A DNA stretch of 64,000 nucleotides, taken from Chrysoperla carnea (lineage: Eukaryota; Arthropoda; Insecta; Neuroptera; Chrysopidae). The notes below the pieces were generated by a model, which saw only the letters and a list, made by a program, of their open reading frames with translations, searched no databases and had not been told where the DNA came from. Positions 36,890-49,700 of this stretch are shown piece after piece. The stretch covers positions 56,305,172-56,369,171 of the forward strand of contig NC_058339.1 in assembly GCF_905475395.1 (NCBI RefSeq). Reading direction: 5' to 3'. Positions within the stretch are counted from its first letter, which is position 1. The number at the start of each line of letters is the position of its first letter. The position numbers and the translations under genes are program-made.

Positions 36890-37051
36890 TTGGCAAGGTG
36901 CAGCCGCCCGTATATGCGTGCGCATCACGCGCAGGAACCTTAATTGACAGCTGAAGGGAATAACAAACAACATCTACCAAGCCGTTTACTGTCATTTTGT
37001 TTCAGTTGTGTTTTGTATATTATATTGTTCGCAGCACAACATTTATTCCCT
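36890..37051 (+). promoter_or_regulatory. CpG-rich block with initiator and splice donor; candidate promoter/first exon
   Basis: A GC-rich block (GTGCAGCCGCCCGTATATGC, then GTGCGCATCACGCGCAGG) stands out in an AT-rich setting. About 80 bp later an initiator-like TCAGTT occurs at 37002-37007, and a good donor, CCCT|GTAAGAATA, at 37051/37052. This resembles a housekeeping-type promoter and non-coding first exon on the plus strand. No coding exon was found downstream, so this remains a suggestion. Confidence 0.25.
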
Positions 37052-37927
37052 GTAAGAATATATATTTCTTTTGTTTTATTATAAAATACAATTTAAAATT
37101 GATTTATAATCATTATATAAATAGTTGATAGTTTAATTTTTATTTATATATTAATTTTTTTTTTTATTTCTCTATGTTTGTTTATGTTTATTAGTGTTTA
37201 TTTTTTGTTTATTAATATTTATATTTATTTATTTTGTATATCTTTTGTGTAAATAAAAACTGTGTCAAGTGTATCATGCAACAATGAACTTCGATTTACA
37301 TGATGAATAATATAATAAACGTATATATACTTGGTGATCTAAAGTGCGATATAAATTTTTAAGTATTATGCCAATAGTGATTTATGTTAGAAATTTCTAA
37401 CTTTAAACTACTTGGGTGTTTTATATTCTATGAAAGGATTCGTTTTTTTGTTTTGTTTATATAAGATGCATATATAATTTGGAAGCTGTAGTATATCTGT
37501 GCACTTGACCGCATCGCACAAAGATAATCACTTCTATGAAATCTATGTATCGTATAGATTTATGTAGTTTCATCGAATTAGAAACCACATCTATTGTTTA
37601 TAATGGTTAATATGTTATAGAATTTTTCAAGATGCTAATTAATATCATCTTCTAAAATTAATTCATTTCGATGGACGTAAATAGTGTTAAGATTTATGCA
37701 TTTTGTTTGCTAAATAATGAATTGTAAAAAATTTTTGGTTTTTTGATCTAAAAAGAGTTTTTTGATCTATGAAAGTATTACTCAAATGAAGACAATCCTT
37801 GAACTTCAAACGCTAGATGTTATGCTTTCTTCTGGGTAAGCTTCCTAGCATCCCCCAAACTGTCTTATAGAATGTTCATTTTGTTTCAAAGATAGTATTG
37901 GAGATGCAGTACTTTAAATTATGCATC

Positions 37928-38480
37928 TTAAGGTAGTACGAGCGACAAGGCAATAGAATAAAATTTTTCAATATCTGCCTTTGTTTTCGAAATATCGAAA
38001 GCTCGATAATTAAATAAAATTATCATGTTTCGATATTTTGAAAATTATTCCAGATATCGAAAAATTTTTTGTCTTATATTGTCAAGTTATAACATTTTTA
38101 ACCATCAAAATTGAAAAAATATATTTTATTTTAAATTTGTGTCCCCACTACCGTGCTCATACATCCTTAATTAGACGGTCACAATGGTTTTCGTTTTTAA
38201 TAATTTATTAAGGTTTTAACTTTATTTTTAGTAGTTTTTTTATTTTAATTTCCACCGACTAGTTTTGGAGAAATTCATGAAAACATATCATCCATCTACC
38301 GTTTCCCCATAAGACCAATGTTAAACATGCCTACTTTTAAAGTCATTTATTTATTTAAATAATCGGACAACCCCCCCCCCCCCCTAAAATTTTCAGAATT
38401 GATATAGACCTAGGCCAACTTCATATAAAAAAAATCCGAACCTTTTATCCAAAATTGCCATGGCGCTCGTACATCGTTAA
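37928..38480 (+). repeat. AAGGTAGTACGAGCG repeat, family B copy 2 (long form)
   Basis: Starts CTTAAGGTAGTACGAGCGAC and ends GGCGCTCGTACATCGTTAA. Relative to copy 1 it has extra 5' sequence containing ATATCGAAAGCTCGA and CCAGATATCGAAAAATT. A C14 homopolymer lies at about 38371-38384. Confidence 0.65.
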
Positions 38481-41080
38481 ATAATAATTTTCGAAAATAT
38501 CTATTTAGTTATCATTATGCTAACTTTTCCCTTTCTCACTTTATATCTTGACAGCTTGATGTCGAAAATTTTTTCTCTGATTTGTTCCTTTAATTTCGTT
38601 GAATGGCAACGTCAAGTTCGCCCAAAAAATTGGACACTCTCAAATTGAAAAGTTTGAAATTTCAAATTTTGATATTCTTTTTTGAGGTGAAATTCCTATT
38701 CAAAAAATATATAGCGCCCGCCAAGGTGAAGATATGATTTTGTGGGGTTGGCAGTTTAATTTGGGGTAGATTAACAGTTTTGCATTTCGTTAACTTTGCG
38801 GTTTACAGCTTCTGAAGGGATTCAGCTGTTTATTCCTAATTTAAAAAATGTTTTAGATTAAAGTGATAAAATATTTCAAAGAATAAGAACTTTTTCTTCC
38901 TGCCAAATAATTACGAATTACCTTTTTATAATGTGTTAAAATAATTTCGAGACGGTTTACTAAATTTCATGCAAGGGTTCAAAGGGGCTCATTATGATTA
39001 TGACTTTCTCTCTAAACAGGGAAGTCAACCTTTTCGAGTAATTATCATGTAAATCACTGAATTTTAGCACAACTGAAAATCGGGTAGTTTTAATGCAATA
39101 ACAAATAATCCAGTAAATAATGCGACCATGGCGCGATAGAAAGTGAAACAAATAACAAATTTGAACCATAAAGTGTATAAATTTTTAATTGCCAAAAAAA
39201 TGTTCACGATATGTTCATATGTTCACCCCTCCCTTAAAAATTTCTCGGTCAGCTTTTGTGTACACATAAAATTTAATTCTTATTTATTACCGGTAAAAAT
39301 TTAATCTATAGTAATACTACCATTGAAAATAATCGTTTTGACACGAGTAGGACCGTGCACGAATGCAATGAAAAAAGCATAAAATTTTTCAAATGTCATT
39401 TATTACAATTGCAATGGTGCAATAATTTTATGATACGATATTTTTAAATCACAAAAACAAAACAACTGTGTGTTGAAATAATGCAAATAATTTTGAATTT
39501 TTTTGAATTCCTCGGAGTCTCAAATTATTCGGATTATTTAAAAAAAGCCGTTCTTGTTTTAATGATTTAGCGAATTTGCTTGTTTGGAGTACATGTAAAA
39601 ATTAATAAATACTGCCAGTAAATCTAATTCGGTGTAAAACATGATGCAATGTAGGTTATTTTATTGCTAAGAAAGTATTCAGTTTCAATTTTTGAGTTTT
39701 TTGTCCCAAGTTTTTAAATGCCATTTGTTCAGTGTTATTTAGTGGAATCTAAAAATAATTTAATTTTTAACTTTTTTTTATTACCAATGTTGAAAAATTG
39801 AAGAATATATATATTAATTTAATATTTTAGATTTCAAAAGTTTTATTTCCTACAGGAATAAATTCCGATCAGCTCAGTGGTCAGGTGTGATAAGTAGCTA
39901 TGGCTTATTTGAACTTTACTACAAAAAGTTCACTAGCGTTTAGTTAGTTCAAGTTTTAGTTCACTAGCTTAAGTTGTTTAATTACGACCTTTTAAAAAAA
40001 TGTTTAATACGATCTTTATGGAATTTTTAAGGCACAAAACTTCTTATATAACTAGAAAAAGATCGGCTTTACAATAAAAAATGTAACAAAAAAGTATAAT
40101 TTCTTTTAAACTTAAAAAGTTAAATTTTCTTTTAATGTATTTACTTGACATTGTTTGCTCCTCTACTTCAAATTTTGAGGGTGGATTCTGTTAGAACTTG
40201 GGAAAATTAGACGAAAATTAAGAGTAAAATTTTTCGATATATACTATAGTTTTTTAAATATTGATGCGTAAAGATAGAGAAAAAATATTACTTGTAGATA
40301 AAATAACATACAAATGCTATTCATTTCATCACTTTAAATGTATTTTATGGAAAAATGAGTGCTGCTTGTTATAATTTTCTTTATAGAAAAATATTTGTTA
40401 TGGTTTTAACTATTGAATATTACTTTTTCCAAATTAATGTTAAGAAAATTAACCTTATTACATAATAAAGCATACCTTTAAAAACATCAATATAGGATTT
40501 ATTTGTTAAAAACTCAAACTTTAACAGCCAATTAAAAAATTTAACATCGTAAGAGGTATTAGTAAATTTACCTGTTTATAAAGAGCATTAATGAGAATGC
40601 ATAAACACGATTTAATTATGATCCTAAGAAAACGTGATTTTTTGGGAACGTCCTTAAAGGCGAAGGACCTTGATTTCACATCCATTTTCCAAATTAATGC
40701 TTTGTGAGAAATTTATATAATCATCGAATGGCGAATGTTGTGAATTAACTATATCTGCACGATCACATTCATAAGTGGTTTTTGTTTACATTTTATACGT
40801 GCCTGTATAATTTTGTGTGATAAATTAACATTTTTTACCTAAAATTATTAATTTATAGGAAATAATTTAATTATTCAAGGTAATTTTGACTTTTTTTGAA
40901 GTAGATCTTTTATTTCTCGGACAATTTTTAATTATAAAAGTTATCCATTTACTTTAATAAGTAAAATTTGGTAATAACATTGACACAATTATTATTTTTG
41001 ACGGTCATTTGCCCACTTTTGTTCCTTCATGAAAGATTTTTCTTTACATTAGAAAAAGTTTTTGTTTTTATGTATTAATT
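38481..41080. other. Gene-poor region
   Basis: No supported gene, RNA or clear repeat; long AT-rich stretches. Confidence 0.45.
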
Positions 41081-41495
41081 AAGATAGTACCATAGATTTG
41101 TGCATTATTTTAAACACAATCAATTTCGATATTTTGAAAATTACTCCAGATATCGAAAAATTTAAATCTTACTTATCGTCTTATATTGTAAAATTATAAC
41201 ATAATTCACCATCAAAATTTAAAAAAAAATTTTTAATTTGTGTCCCCACTACCGTACTCATACATCCTTAATTAGTCGGACACAACGGTTTTTTTTTTGT
41301 TTTCAATAATTAATTAAGGTTTTAACTAGTTTATTAATTTAAATAGTTTAATTTTTAATTTCCACCGACTTTTTTTGGAAAAATCTATGAAAGCATATTG
41401 AAAGCATATTATCCGTCTACCGCTTTTCCATAAGACCAATGTTAAAGTAAGAAGCCTACTGTTGAAGTAATTTATTTATTTAAATAATCGGGCAA
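41081..41495 (+). repeat. Family B copy 3 (3'-truncated)
   Basis: Starts AATTAAGATAGTACCA and shares CCAGATATCGAAAAATTT, TGTGTCCCCACTACCG and CTCATACATCCTTAATTAG with copy 2. The terminal GGCGCTCGTACATC block is missing; similarity ends after AAATAATCGGGCAA. Confidence 0.6.
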
Positions 41496-41794
41496 TAAAG
41501 TTTTGTTTTTTTAAAGTTTTTAGGTGTAGTTAGTATAAAGGAAGTGCTTTTTGCAGATTTTAACTATCATCACTCCCTCTTCTTAATTATGCCGAAATAA
41601 GTGCGATTTTTAAGTCTTTGCAAACTTCTACAGCTCCTGAAAATTAAGCTGAAGAGTTTTTTGAGGATGTCAACGTACCAGCACTCCCACCTCGTTTCTA
41701 TATCGAATTACCATGTTTATACGCGATTTTAAAGCTTTGCACAATTCTAAAATCACACCAATTTGAGTTGAAAATTTGTATGTGAATTGAATTA

Positions 41795-41985
41795 ACTTTT
41801 TCTTAGAGCTTTATCCAAGTTGAACCGATTTGGAGAATCATCAATCTATTTTTTAGTTGTTCCAGGTATGGAATCCTTAACTCGTATTTGATAAACTCGC
41901 ACTTGAGACATATCTAAGAACACTCCATTAAATTACCTTTTTCTTTAGATCCTTCTCCAAATTGAATCGATTTGGTCAAACAAGG
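41795..41985 (-). repeat. Dispersed repeat L, copy 4 (reverse)
   Basis: Reverse-strand fragment with the blocks CCAAATTGAATCGATTTGG, ATTAAATTACCTTTTTC and AACTCGCACTTGAGACAT, matching the complement of the 33160 copy. Only the 3' part of the family is present. Confidence 0.5.
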
Positions 41986-42988
41986 ACCCTTTTTTGATTC
42001 AGAGGTTAAAAAAATATTTTAACTCATTTCAATAACTTAGAAATATCAGTCTGCTTTAGGAAAATGACTTTAGAACCCAACTGATATGCATATATCTATC
42101 TACACGCTCTAGGCTATTATAAGTATGTAATTATAGTATTTTTTAAATAGATAATTATTTTGTATGCCATACAGTCTGCTTCACTTTATTGTTGAGTACT
42201 TTGAATTACTCATTTATTATGTATGACAAGAAAAACTCGTTGTAAAAAAATCAAGGGCAATATTTTTTTTATTCAAGCTTTCTGAATTGGGTTGTTGAAT
42301 AAAAAATAATAATCAATTTTTGTATTTTATTTCAATTCTTTATCATAAATAATATTGAACTTCGTCAAGAAAACTTTTTTAAAAGCTATGTATAGAGAAA
42401 TATAAGATAATTAAAATGAATTAAATATACAAAAGAATTCACCGATTACAAACGTTATTTAGGCTCAGTGTGCTATGTTCGTGACGTAGTAAATGTTAAA
42501 ATATAAAAGCGTATGTATAAATATAAATATAACTAAAATGATTACGTCACACCATGTTTTACGAATCTTTTTTTTCAGGCTTTTCCGTTTCTCAATTTGT
42601 ACACATTCTGCTTTACGTAACCGAAATTTTCCGATTTTAAAATTTCGCAAAATACAGTAGTTTTTTTCTTTCTAGTAATGTCAAACAGCTAATGTCTCAT
42701 TGAGTGGGACAAATTTATTTATTGTACGACAGTGATAATTTGAGTGAGGCAAGTTAATTTAGAGCACACAATGTGCAATTTGTTTTTTGTCGGACGAAAA
42801 ACAGTACTCAAAGACAGTGCTTATCCTGTATGAGTAGATAAAGAGACTATGCATGAGAGGAAATTATTTTTCGAATAACTATTAAAAAACAACCAAAATA
42901 AAAACTATCAAATTTTTTTATCTCATTCTAACCAAACTGTGGTAGCATATGATCGACATTGTATATGACGTCACAAACTATGTCAGAT

Positions 42989-43019
42989 CTCTCTCTCTCT
43001 CTACCTCCCCCCCTCTCTC
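42989..43019 (+). repeat. CT-rich microsatellite
   Basis: (CT)n interrupted by ACCTCCCCCCC, then CTCTCTC. Simple repeat. Confidence 0.85.
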
Positions 43020-44172
43020 ATATGTCTTATTAGTAGTGCTTATATCATTTGTATTTCTTAGCCGATGTTAATTTTAAGTTTACTTTTTGCTATCCCTTTT
43101 AAGGTATTTTCATATTTTGTTAAGAAATGCAAAACAAATTTCATGCATATCCCCTATTGAATAGTTGGAAATTAAATTATTATGCAACTTTCCTTATTTC
43201 GAGCGATCCTTTTGTCCCACATTTATTTATGTCAATTAAAATTAATCAAACTTTCAATCGGTACAAATTGATGCCAAGTTTTTCTTCGTAAATCAGTTAA
43301 AAAATCATTACTACTAAAAATATGTGGGTAATATAGTTTTTAAAAAAAAACTTCCAATTTATGTTCCTATTAATTTTTTTAATGACTTTTTAAAATTAAA
43401 AACATTGTTACATTGCTGTAAAGCCTAAACAATTTTAGATAGTTATTTTTAAACTATTATCCACAATATGTAAAATTTTGGCAAATACAATTACAAAATT
43501 TTAGAGGTCAAAAATATCTAAACTATTTGAAAATATTAAAAAGTTATTTAAATGTATAAAATTAAATACCAAGTACTTTTTGATTATTTTCCAAATTTAT
43601 TTTGTATAAATATATAATATTTTAACTAAGGCACACCAATTCAATAATAAAAACACTATATTGTTGAATCAAATACCAGGATAAAAATAAGTTTTTCTAA
43701 TTTTTTCAATTAGATTTATTTTAATTTTTTTTATTTATACAGGGTGGACCTTTTTAATCTATTATGACTAATAGCTCGTTTTGTAGTTAACACATAAAAA
43801 AATAACGTAAATAAAAATTTCAAAGGTCGATAGGGAGGGGGGAGTCATCAGATTGGACCTAGCTCTCCTTGTTGCTTTAATAAATTTAGACCCTAATAAG
43901 AGATAGAATAATACTTGAAATTGATGAATTAATTGATCTTCATAAAAAAGACTAAAATTTATTATTTTACACTTTTTCGAAAATCGTTTACTAACCGAGG
44001 AAATGCTATTTAAAAATAATTAGGTGTCATTATTGCATTTAATCGAAAGAAAATACGCTAGCATTAGAAAAATTTTTTAGACAAAATTTATCTAGGACAT
44101 TAAAGAAAGGTTATTCGTTTATATTAATAACTTTTAAGCCCATGTAAATTTTCAAGATCATTTGAAGATCAA

Positions 44173-44339
44173 AGTCAGATAACCTTGAAACTATAATTTC
44201 ATTTTTCCTAACGATTTTCTAAAAAAGTTTTTTACGAGGATCCACTTTCTAATTTAGTCAGATGACTTTGAAACTATAATTTCATTTTTCCTAACGATTT
44301 TCTAAAAAAGTTTTTTACGAGGATCCACTTTGTAATTTA
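44173..44339 (+). repeat. Tandem duplication, 83-bp unit, two copies
   Basis: AGTCAGATAACCTTGAAACT at 44173 recurs at 44256 as AGTCAGATGACTTTGAAACT. The remaining block, through CCTAACGATTTTCTAAAA and TTTACGAGGATCCACTTT, is almost identical. Very few differences suggest a recent duplication. Confidence 0.9.
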
Positions 44340-47300
44340 AAGTGTTCTGCGAGTAATTAGGACAATAATAAAATTTTCTATGCACTTACCTTCGAGTCCT
44401 CAATGATTAAAACTTGATATTTTTAATTTCAATAAAATTATTTTACGCCTACATAAACTTAATAAATTATTCAACAAATTGGTAATATTTGTTATAATCT
44501 ATAAATATATAGGAGACTTTCTATAGATATAGATAGTCACTCATCACGATATCTCTGGAACTATAAGACCTAGAGACTTGAAATTTGGCAGGAATATTCC
44601 TTTTGCCAAGTAGAGGTCAGCTAAGAACGGATTTTACGAACCCACAAGGGGGGTTGCGGGGGTGTTCATGAATAAAAAATTCATATTTTTCAATTATGGC
44701 TTTTAATAGTTCAAAACTTGGTCAGAATGTTTTAAATTACATTTAGAAATTTTTTTAACCTTCGGAGGGTAGAAAGGTGTAGCGAGAAAGTGGGAAGGAA
44801 ATATCGAATATTTACAAATATACCTAAGTGGGGTATCAAATAAAAGAGCATGACGTGTACATTACAAAACTGTTATCCAACGCAAGGAAATGTGGAGGGA
44901 GGGGTGCAAGTGGGGATGTTGCCCAGCAAAGCGGGTAGTTCCCAGCTAGTATATTAATAATACTGTAATGAACATTTTCAAAATAAATTTTTATAAAGGT
45001 CATATCGAAAAATAAAAACCCAAATATTGTATTACATACAATATTGCCTTGTTCTAAATTTGATATATCAAAATATGAAATGTAAAATTGCACTTTATTT
45101 AATAATTCATTGAAAAAAGCATTCAATTGTGTAGCCCATTGAATTTGGAAAAAATAAGTGCCTATTAGATAGCTTCAGCCTATAGCTCCGACTGATTTGA
45201 AACTCGATAGAAAGATCATATTCATATCACTCTCCGTTCGATTTTAATATCAAATAGGAGACCATTTCGACGACTTTGGGAAAACAGTAATTCTCTAAAT
45301 CCAAGCATAATGGAAATCTTATTATCTCAGTACCATTCTGAATTACCCTAACAAATTTTCATTCACCTGGATCATTTATACTTTTTGAAGCTTATGAGAA
45401 AAATTGGTTTCAATATTTAAAAGATTTAGAATTTTTTTTTCTAAAAAACTAAAGAGGCAAAAGATTGAATAAATCAGCATTAGAAGATGTATGGCCTTGT
45501 AAATTTTTATTTTAAGTCCATCTTTATTCAATTTTGTTAACTGCGGTACTTTCGATAAGCTTAATAATTCCTATTTTAATGAGCTATTTCAGAATAGAAA
45601 ACTTTAAAATTTTTGCAATCTGTTCGGGGTTGAAAACTATTTTCAGTATACTAATAAGGTATACGTAAAATTAAATTTTATAAAACTTTTGTTGTTAATT
45701 TTAATTTAATCCCTGGAATAAAATGCATTTATATTATGTGCGTAGGAGTAAAATATAACAAACATATCACCACCAATCATACTCCGTACGAAATTTTACA
45801 TACGTATTTATTCATACTTTATTTTACTCATAATTTATCGCGAAAATAATCATGTTTAAATTGTAATGAACGCATTTTCTAAAAGCACTTTATTTATGAA
45901 CTTGGTTTCAAATGTACTGAACCAAAGTATTAAAGAAAAATTTTGTCATCAGAAAATTAAAAAAAAAAAAAAACAGCTTTATCTCTGCGAAAACACATCG
46001 AATTTGGAACAATTTCTTGGAACAACTATAGCTTGTTTGAAAACTTGTATTGTCTAGTTTTATTATCACCCCTTACTGCTTTGCACGAGGGTGGAATTGA
46101 CGATAAACGTTATCACTAAATTTTATATAAAGTTTAGAAGCGTAACTAGTTTTTAAAAATTGTTTTACAACAAATTTTTTAAGCCCATTCGATTTTTCTT
46201 GAAAATCAGCTAAAAATAAGTTTCCGTACGAGCTTTTGGACCAAAATATTCGCATTCCAAGCAAAATTGGCACTTCTGGATTTAAAATCCTATATATCAT
46301 CTGAAATAATCGATGCACTCATATTTTACAAATGCAATATTTAATTATATGTATTGATGCCTCGTTTGTCTAAAAACCTCAAGACTTTTAACTAAAACGG
46401 TATGCTCAGGGAATATGTATGATAAAAAGATAAACATCTTAAATCTATAGAACACTCACAAAATGGATAATTAAATAGCTATTTGTTATTGTTCTTAATA
46501 CGTTCCCATATCATGATGACTTCATATTAAAATCAAAAGATTATTTATTATTATCAGATAAAATAAACAATTACATACTTTGAATGTATTATAAATCATA
46601 ATGTAGTAACATTGTATTCATGTGATTGATCGATCTTGAATGTACTTTTGATTTCTAATTACCTAAATCTTGCCTAATCAAATACCTACGACAAATTATA
46701 GGAAAAACCAAAGACTGTACTACAAGAAACAGGTACTAAAAGTTCTGCAGGAGAAGCAAATTACGTTTCTCCCTCTGACATGATTTTTTACACGATTGAC
46801 CTAACAAAAAAAGGAGATTCATGTATATATTCGATTTTCTTTGTGCCACCATTACTTCCAAATGGCTGAACAAATTTGGATGTATGGGATATCGTTAGAA
46901 TCCTTAAACCCTTTTTGAAAAATTCAATATGGCAGGTGTATGGTTTTTTTTTTCTTCAAATTTGGACAAAAAACTTTTTTTAAAATAGACAACTTTTTAT
47001 AAATATATATGGTTTTAAAATTGCGCACAAAATTTTCAATTTTTTCCTAGTAAAACATATTTTTGTTGTTTTTGATCAGTTCTAAGCAAAACAGTACTCT
47101 TGTGACTTTTTCTCTAACCGTTTAGTTTTCGAAATAAAAATGCTCGAAAAATTAAAAATGCAATATTTGATTTTAAGAAAAATGAGTTATTTTTTTCAAT
47201 CTCTGAGAGAATTCGCTTAGCTAACGCAGCTCCTGTGCTACGAATTTTTTGTTTATATCTCCGCAACCACATTCACAGTGGTCATAGAAGGGAATTATCA

Positions 47301-48480
47301 GGAAATATGGTTGACTGGAAACTATTATAGAAATCATATCTGTAAAAAAAAAGACAGGTTATTTATGTATGGGGAGGCTAAATTGACAGAGAGATATGGT
47401 CCTCTTTACAAAAAAGGCATAGCATCTTACCCGTAAAATACAAGCAAGTGTAGTGATATATATTCTTTACCTTACAAATAATAAATAATTTATTAAATAA
47501 TAATTTATGAAGGCTGCAGCTATTTTCAATATTTATTTTCTTCAAATAATTAATTATGTGTTTTTTAAACAAATAAATTAAGCCAGTGTGAATCACTTTT
47601 TCCAATTTTTCTAATCTAAACATATTTTTTTCCATTTGTTTATTTGACATAAAAATATAATATAGACAATCGATTTATGAAAGATTTTGATTATTTTATA
47701 AATTAACACTTTAAGTTTTATTTATTTTATTTAGATTTATCGATCATTTATCAATTAATTTGTGAAATTTTTATTTTAAAATTTTTTAAATTATTTTATA
47801 AACTTATTGCACCAAACGCTGTGTATATAATTTATTATCCTTTTACAAGTGATGTCTAAGTCAGGGAGACGATTGATTTTCGTTTTTAAGAGCGTAGTTT
47901 ACGGATATTTGCTCTTCTGTTAGAATTTTGCTTATGTTTTAATAATTCATACTTGCTTATGTTTTAATGCTACATAATAACAAAATTTTGAAATACGCAT
48001 TTATTTCGTTAATTCAATCAATAGAAATTCAAATATGGGAAAATTTAAATAATATAATCATTTCCTTTTTACAACACGATATGATTAAATTAATTTTTCC
48101 TAAAACCATATTTAAAATAGTAATTCAATTGAATCGAAACATAAATTAAAAAAAGACACTAAAAATTAAACATGAGTAGAAATTAATATTAATTAATGTA
48201 ATTTATTCAATTATTATAAATTATGCAAATATTATGTATTTTTAATTATATTAAGTATCTAATCGGCAACATATAATACATACGATAGATATCATATGTA
48301 CATTGTCCAAATATACAATTGTATTTGATGAGTGTTAGGCGGCCATATTCATAAATATTCATATCGTATATTAGCCATCGCATCGATAGATGATATATGA
48401 TACGATTATTTAGGACAATGACACTTTGAACCATTTTTGATCATTTATAATAGAAACACTTCTAAATTTTTAATTTTAAG
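44340..48480. other. Gene-poor region
   Basis: Around 44520-44960 a block (ATCTCTGGAACTATAAGACC, GGAATATTCCTTTTGCC, CCCAGCAAAGCGGGTAG) has the look of an interspersed repeat, and its end recalls repeat N. Otherwise no supported feature. The ATG frames at 44836, 46073 and 47378 are unrecognised. Confidence 0.4.
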
Positions 48481-48499
48481 ATTTTGATCTCTCATGTTT

Positions 48500-48680
48500 G
48501 TAAAATAAAGGAATGCCAGATCCCATATTTTTGACTTGATCTATGCACGGACAAACGGAAATGGACTTATTAGATGATTTTATGAACATCTAGATCAAAA
48601 TTTTGTTCGTATCATCAATATTTCTAAGTATTACACATTTGGTTCTAAATTAGTATACTTTGATAAATATTTCATAAATA
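48500..48680 (-). repeat. Dispersed repeat M fragment (reverse)
   Basis: The plus strand shows CAAACGGAAATGGACTTATT, AGATGATTTTATG, ATCATCAATATTTCTAA and TTAGTATAC, the reverse complement of blocks in the 52249 copy. Confidence 0.55.
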
Positions 48681-49221
48681 AAAGATATTAAAAATGAAAA
48701 AAACGTAAAATTTAAGATATTTTACCAAGTTATAAAATCTTTATTAAAAATGCAAATCTGCAGGTTTCTTACTGAATCAATATCATTTGTATAAGCTTAT
48801 TATTTTCAAGCTTAAGATTTTCGTCGAAATGGAAATGATTAGGCAACCCTGGTAAAATATTACTCATACGTCACCTCATGACCATGCTAAAAATGCTTTT
48901 AATAATACAACAGAGAAGCTACAGACCTTGAAAATCGGAAAAATATAAAATTATCAAGAAAATCTAAGAAATTTAGGGAATTTGAATTTCAACAATTCAA
49001 TTGAGTATTTTTTTATCGAAAACATTTAATTAAAATTGCAGCAATTAATTTCGTTTCTATGTATCATGTTGAGTAACTTTTTAACTAAAAAATAAATATA
49101 ATTGTTTGAAATTTTAACGCATTTTAGTTTAAATAATTTGATTTTTATATATCCGAGAATTTTGAAATTTAATTTTTCTGGTCTAAATTAAAACTTGTAT
49201 AATAGCGATATAAATGCCTAT

Positions 49222-49405
49222 ATTAAGTTAGCGGACCACTTTTCGAATTTTCCAACTTTTCCATACTGGGAATTTATCGTTTTTTATTCGTGCAATTTTT
49301 AATTTTTTCGCTCAATTACTTTTTGAAAAAATAGGTGTAGTTCGCTAACTTCACATTAAGTTAGCGGATCACTTTTCGAATTACCAAGTTTTATGCTGGG
49401 AATTT
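49222..49405 (+). repeat. Direct repeat, 133-bp period, partial second copy
   Basis: ATTAAGTTAGCGG(A)CCACTT then TTCGAATT and CTGGGAATTT occurs at 49222-49275 and again at 49355-49405. Between them TTCGCTAACTT pairs with AAGTTAGCGGA as an 11-bp hairpin. Confidence 0.7.
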
Positions 49406-49483
49406 GCCAGTATAATCTGAAATAATCATCGTACTGAAATTTTTCTCAAATCATTCGAAAACTGCCTGCTTACTGCTTTTTAT

Positions 49484-49700
49484 ACCATGTATATATAAAA
49501 TATATCAAGGTATACTAAGTTTAGTCCCAAGTTTGTAAAGCATAAAAGTATTGATGTTATATAAAATCACAATTAGTCCATTTCCGTTTGTTTCTTTACT
49601 TACATGACGTAAAAAAACACACGAAACCCGTAATCAACACTGTCTTTACATGATATTTAAACAATTAACACAGCCAATTGTTTGTTTTCACTTGTTGAAA
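49484..49700 (+). repeat. Dispersed repeat M, copy 2 (internally deleted)
   Basis: Shares ATATATCAAGGTATACTAAG, TTTAGTCCCAAGTTTGTAA, AGTCCATTTCCGTTTG, CTTTACTTACATGACGT and CAATTGTTTGTTTTCACTTG with the other copies. The middle present in the 52249 copy is missing. Confidence 0.65.

Larger units (their letters stand above)
41496..44172. other. Gene-poor region with a CT microsatellite
   Basis: Contains repeat L copy 4 and a CT/C-rich low-complexity tract at 42989-43019. The TATACAGGGTGGACC motif is at 43736. No supported gene. Confidence 0.45.
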
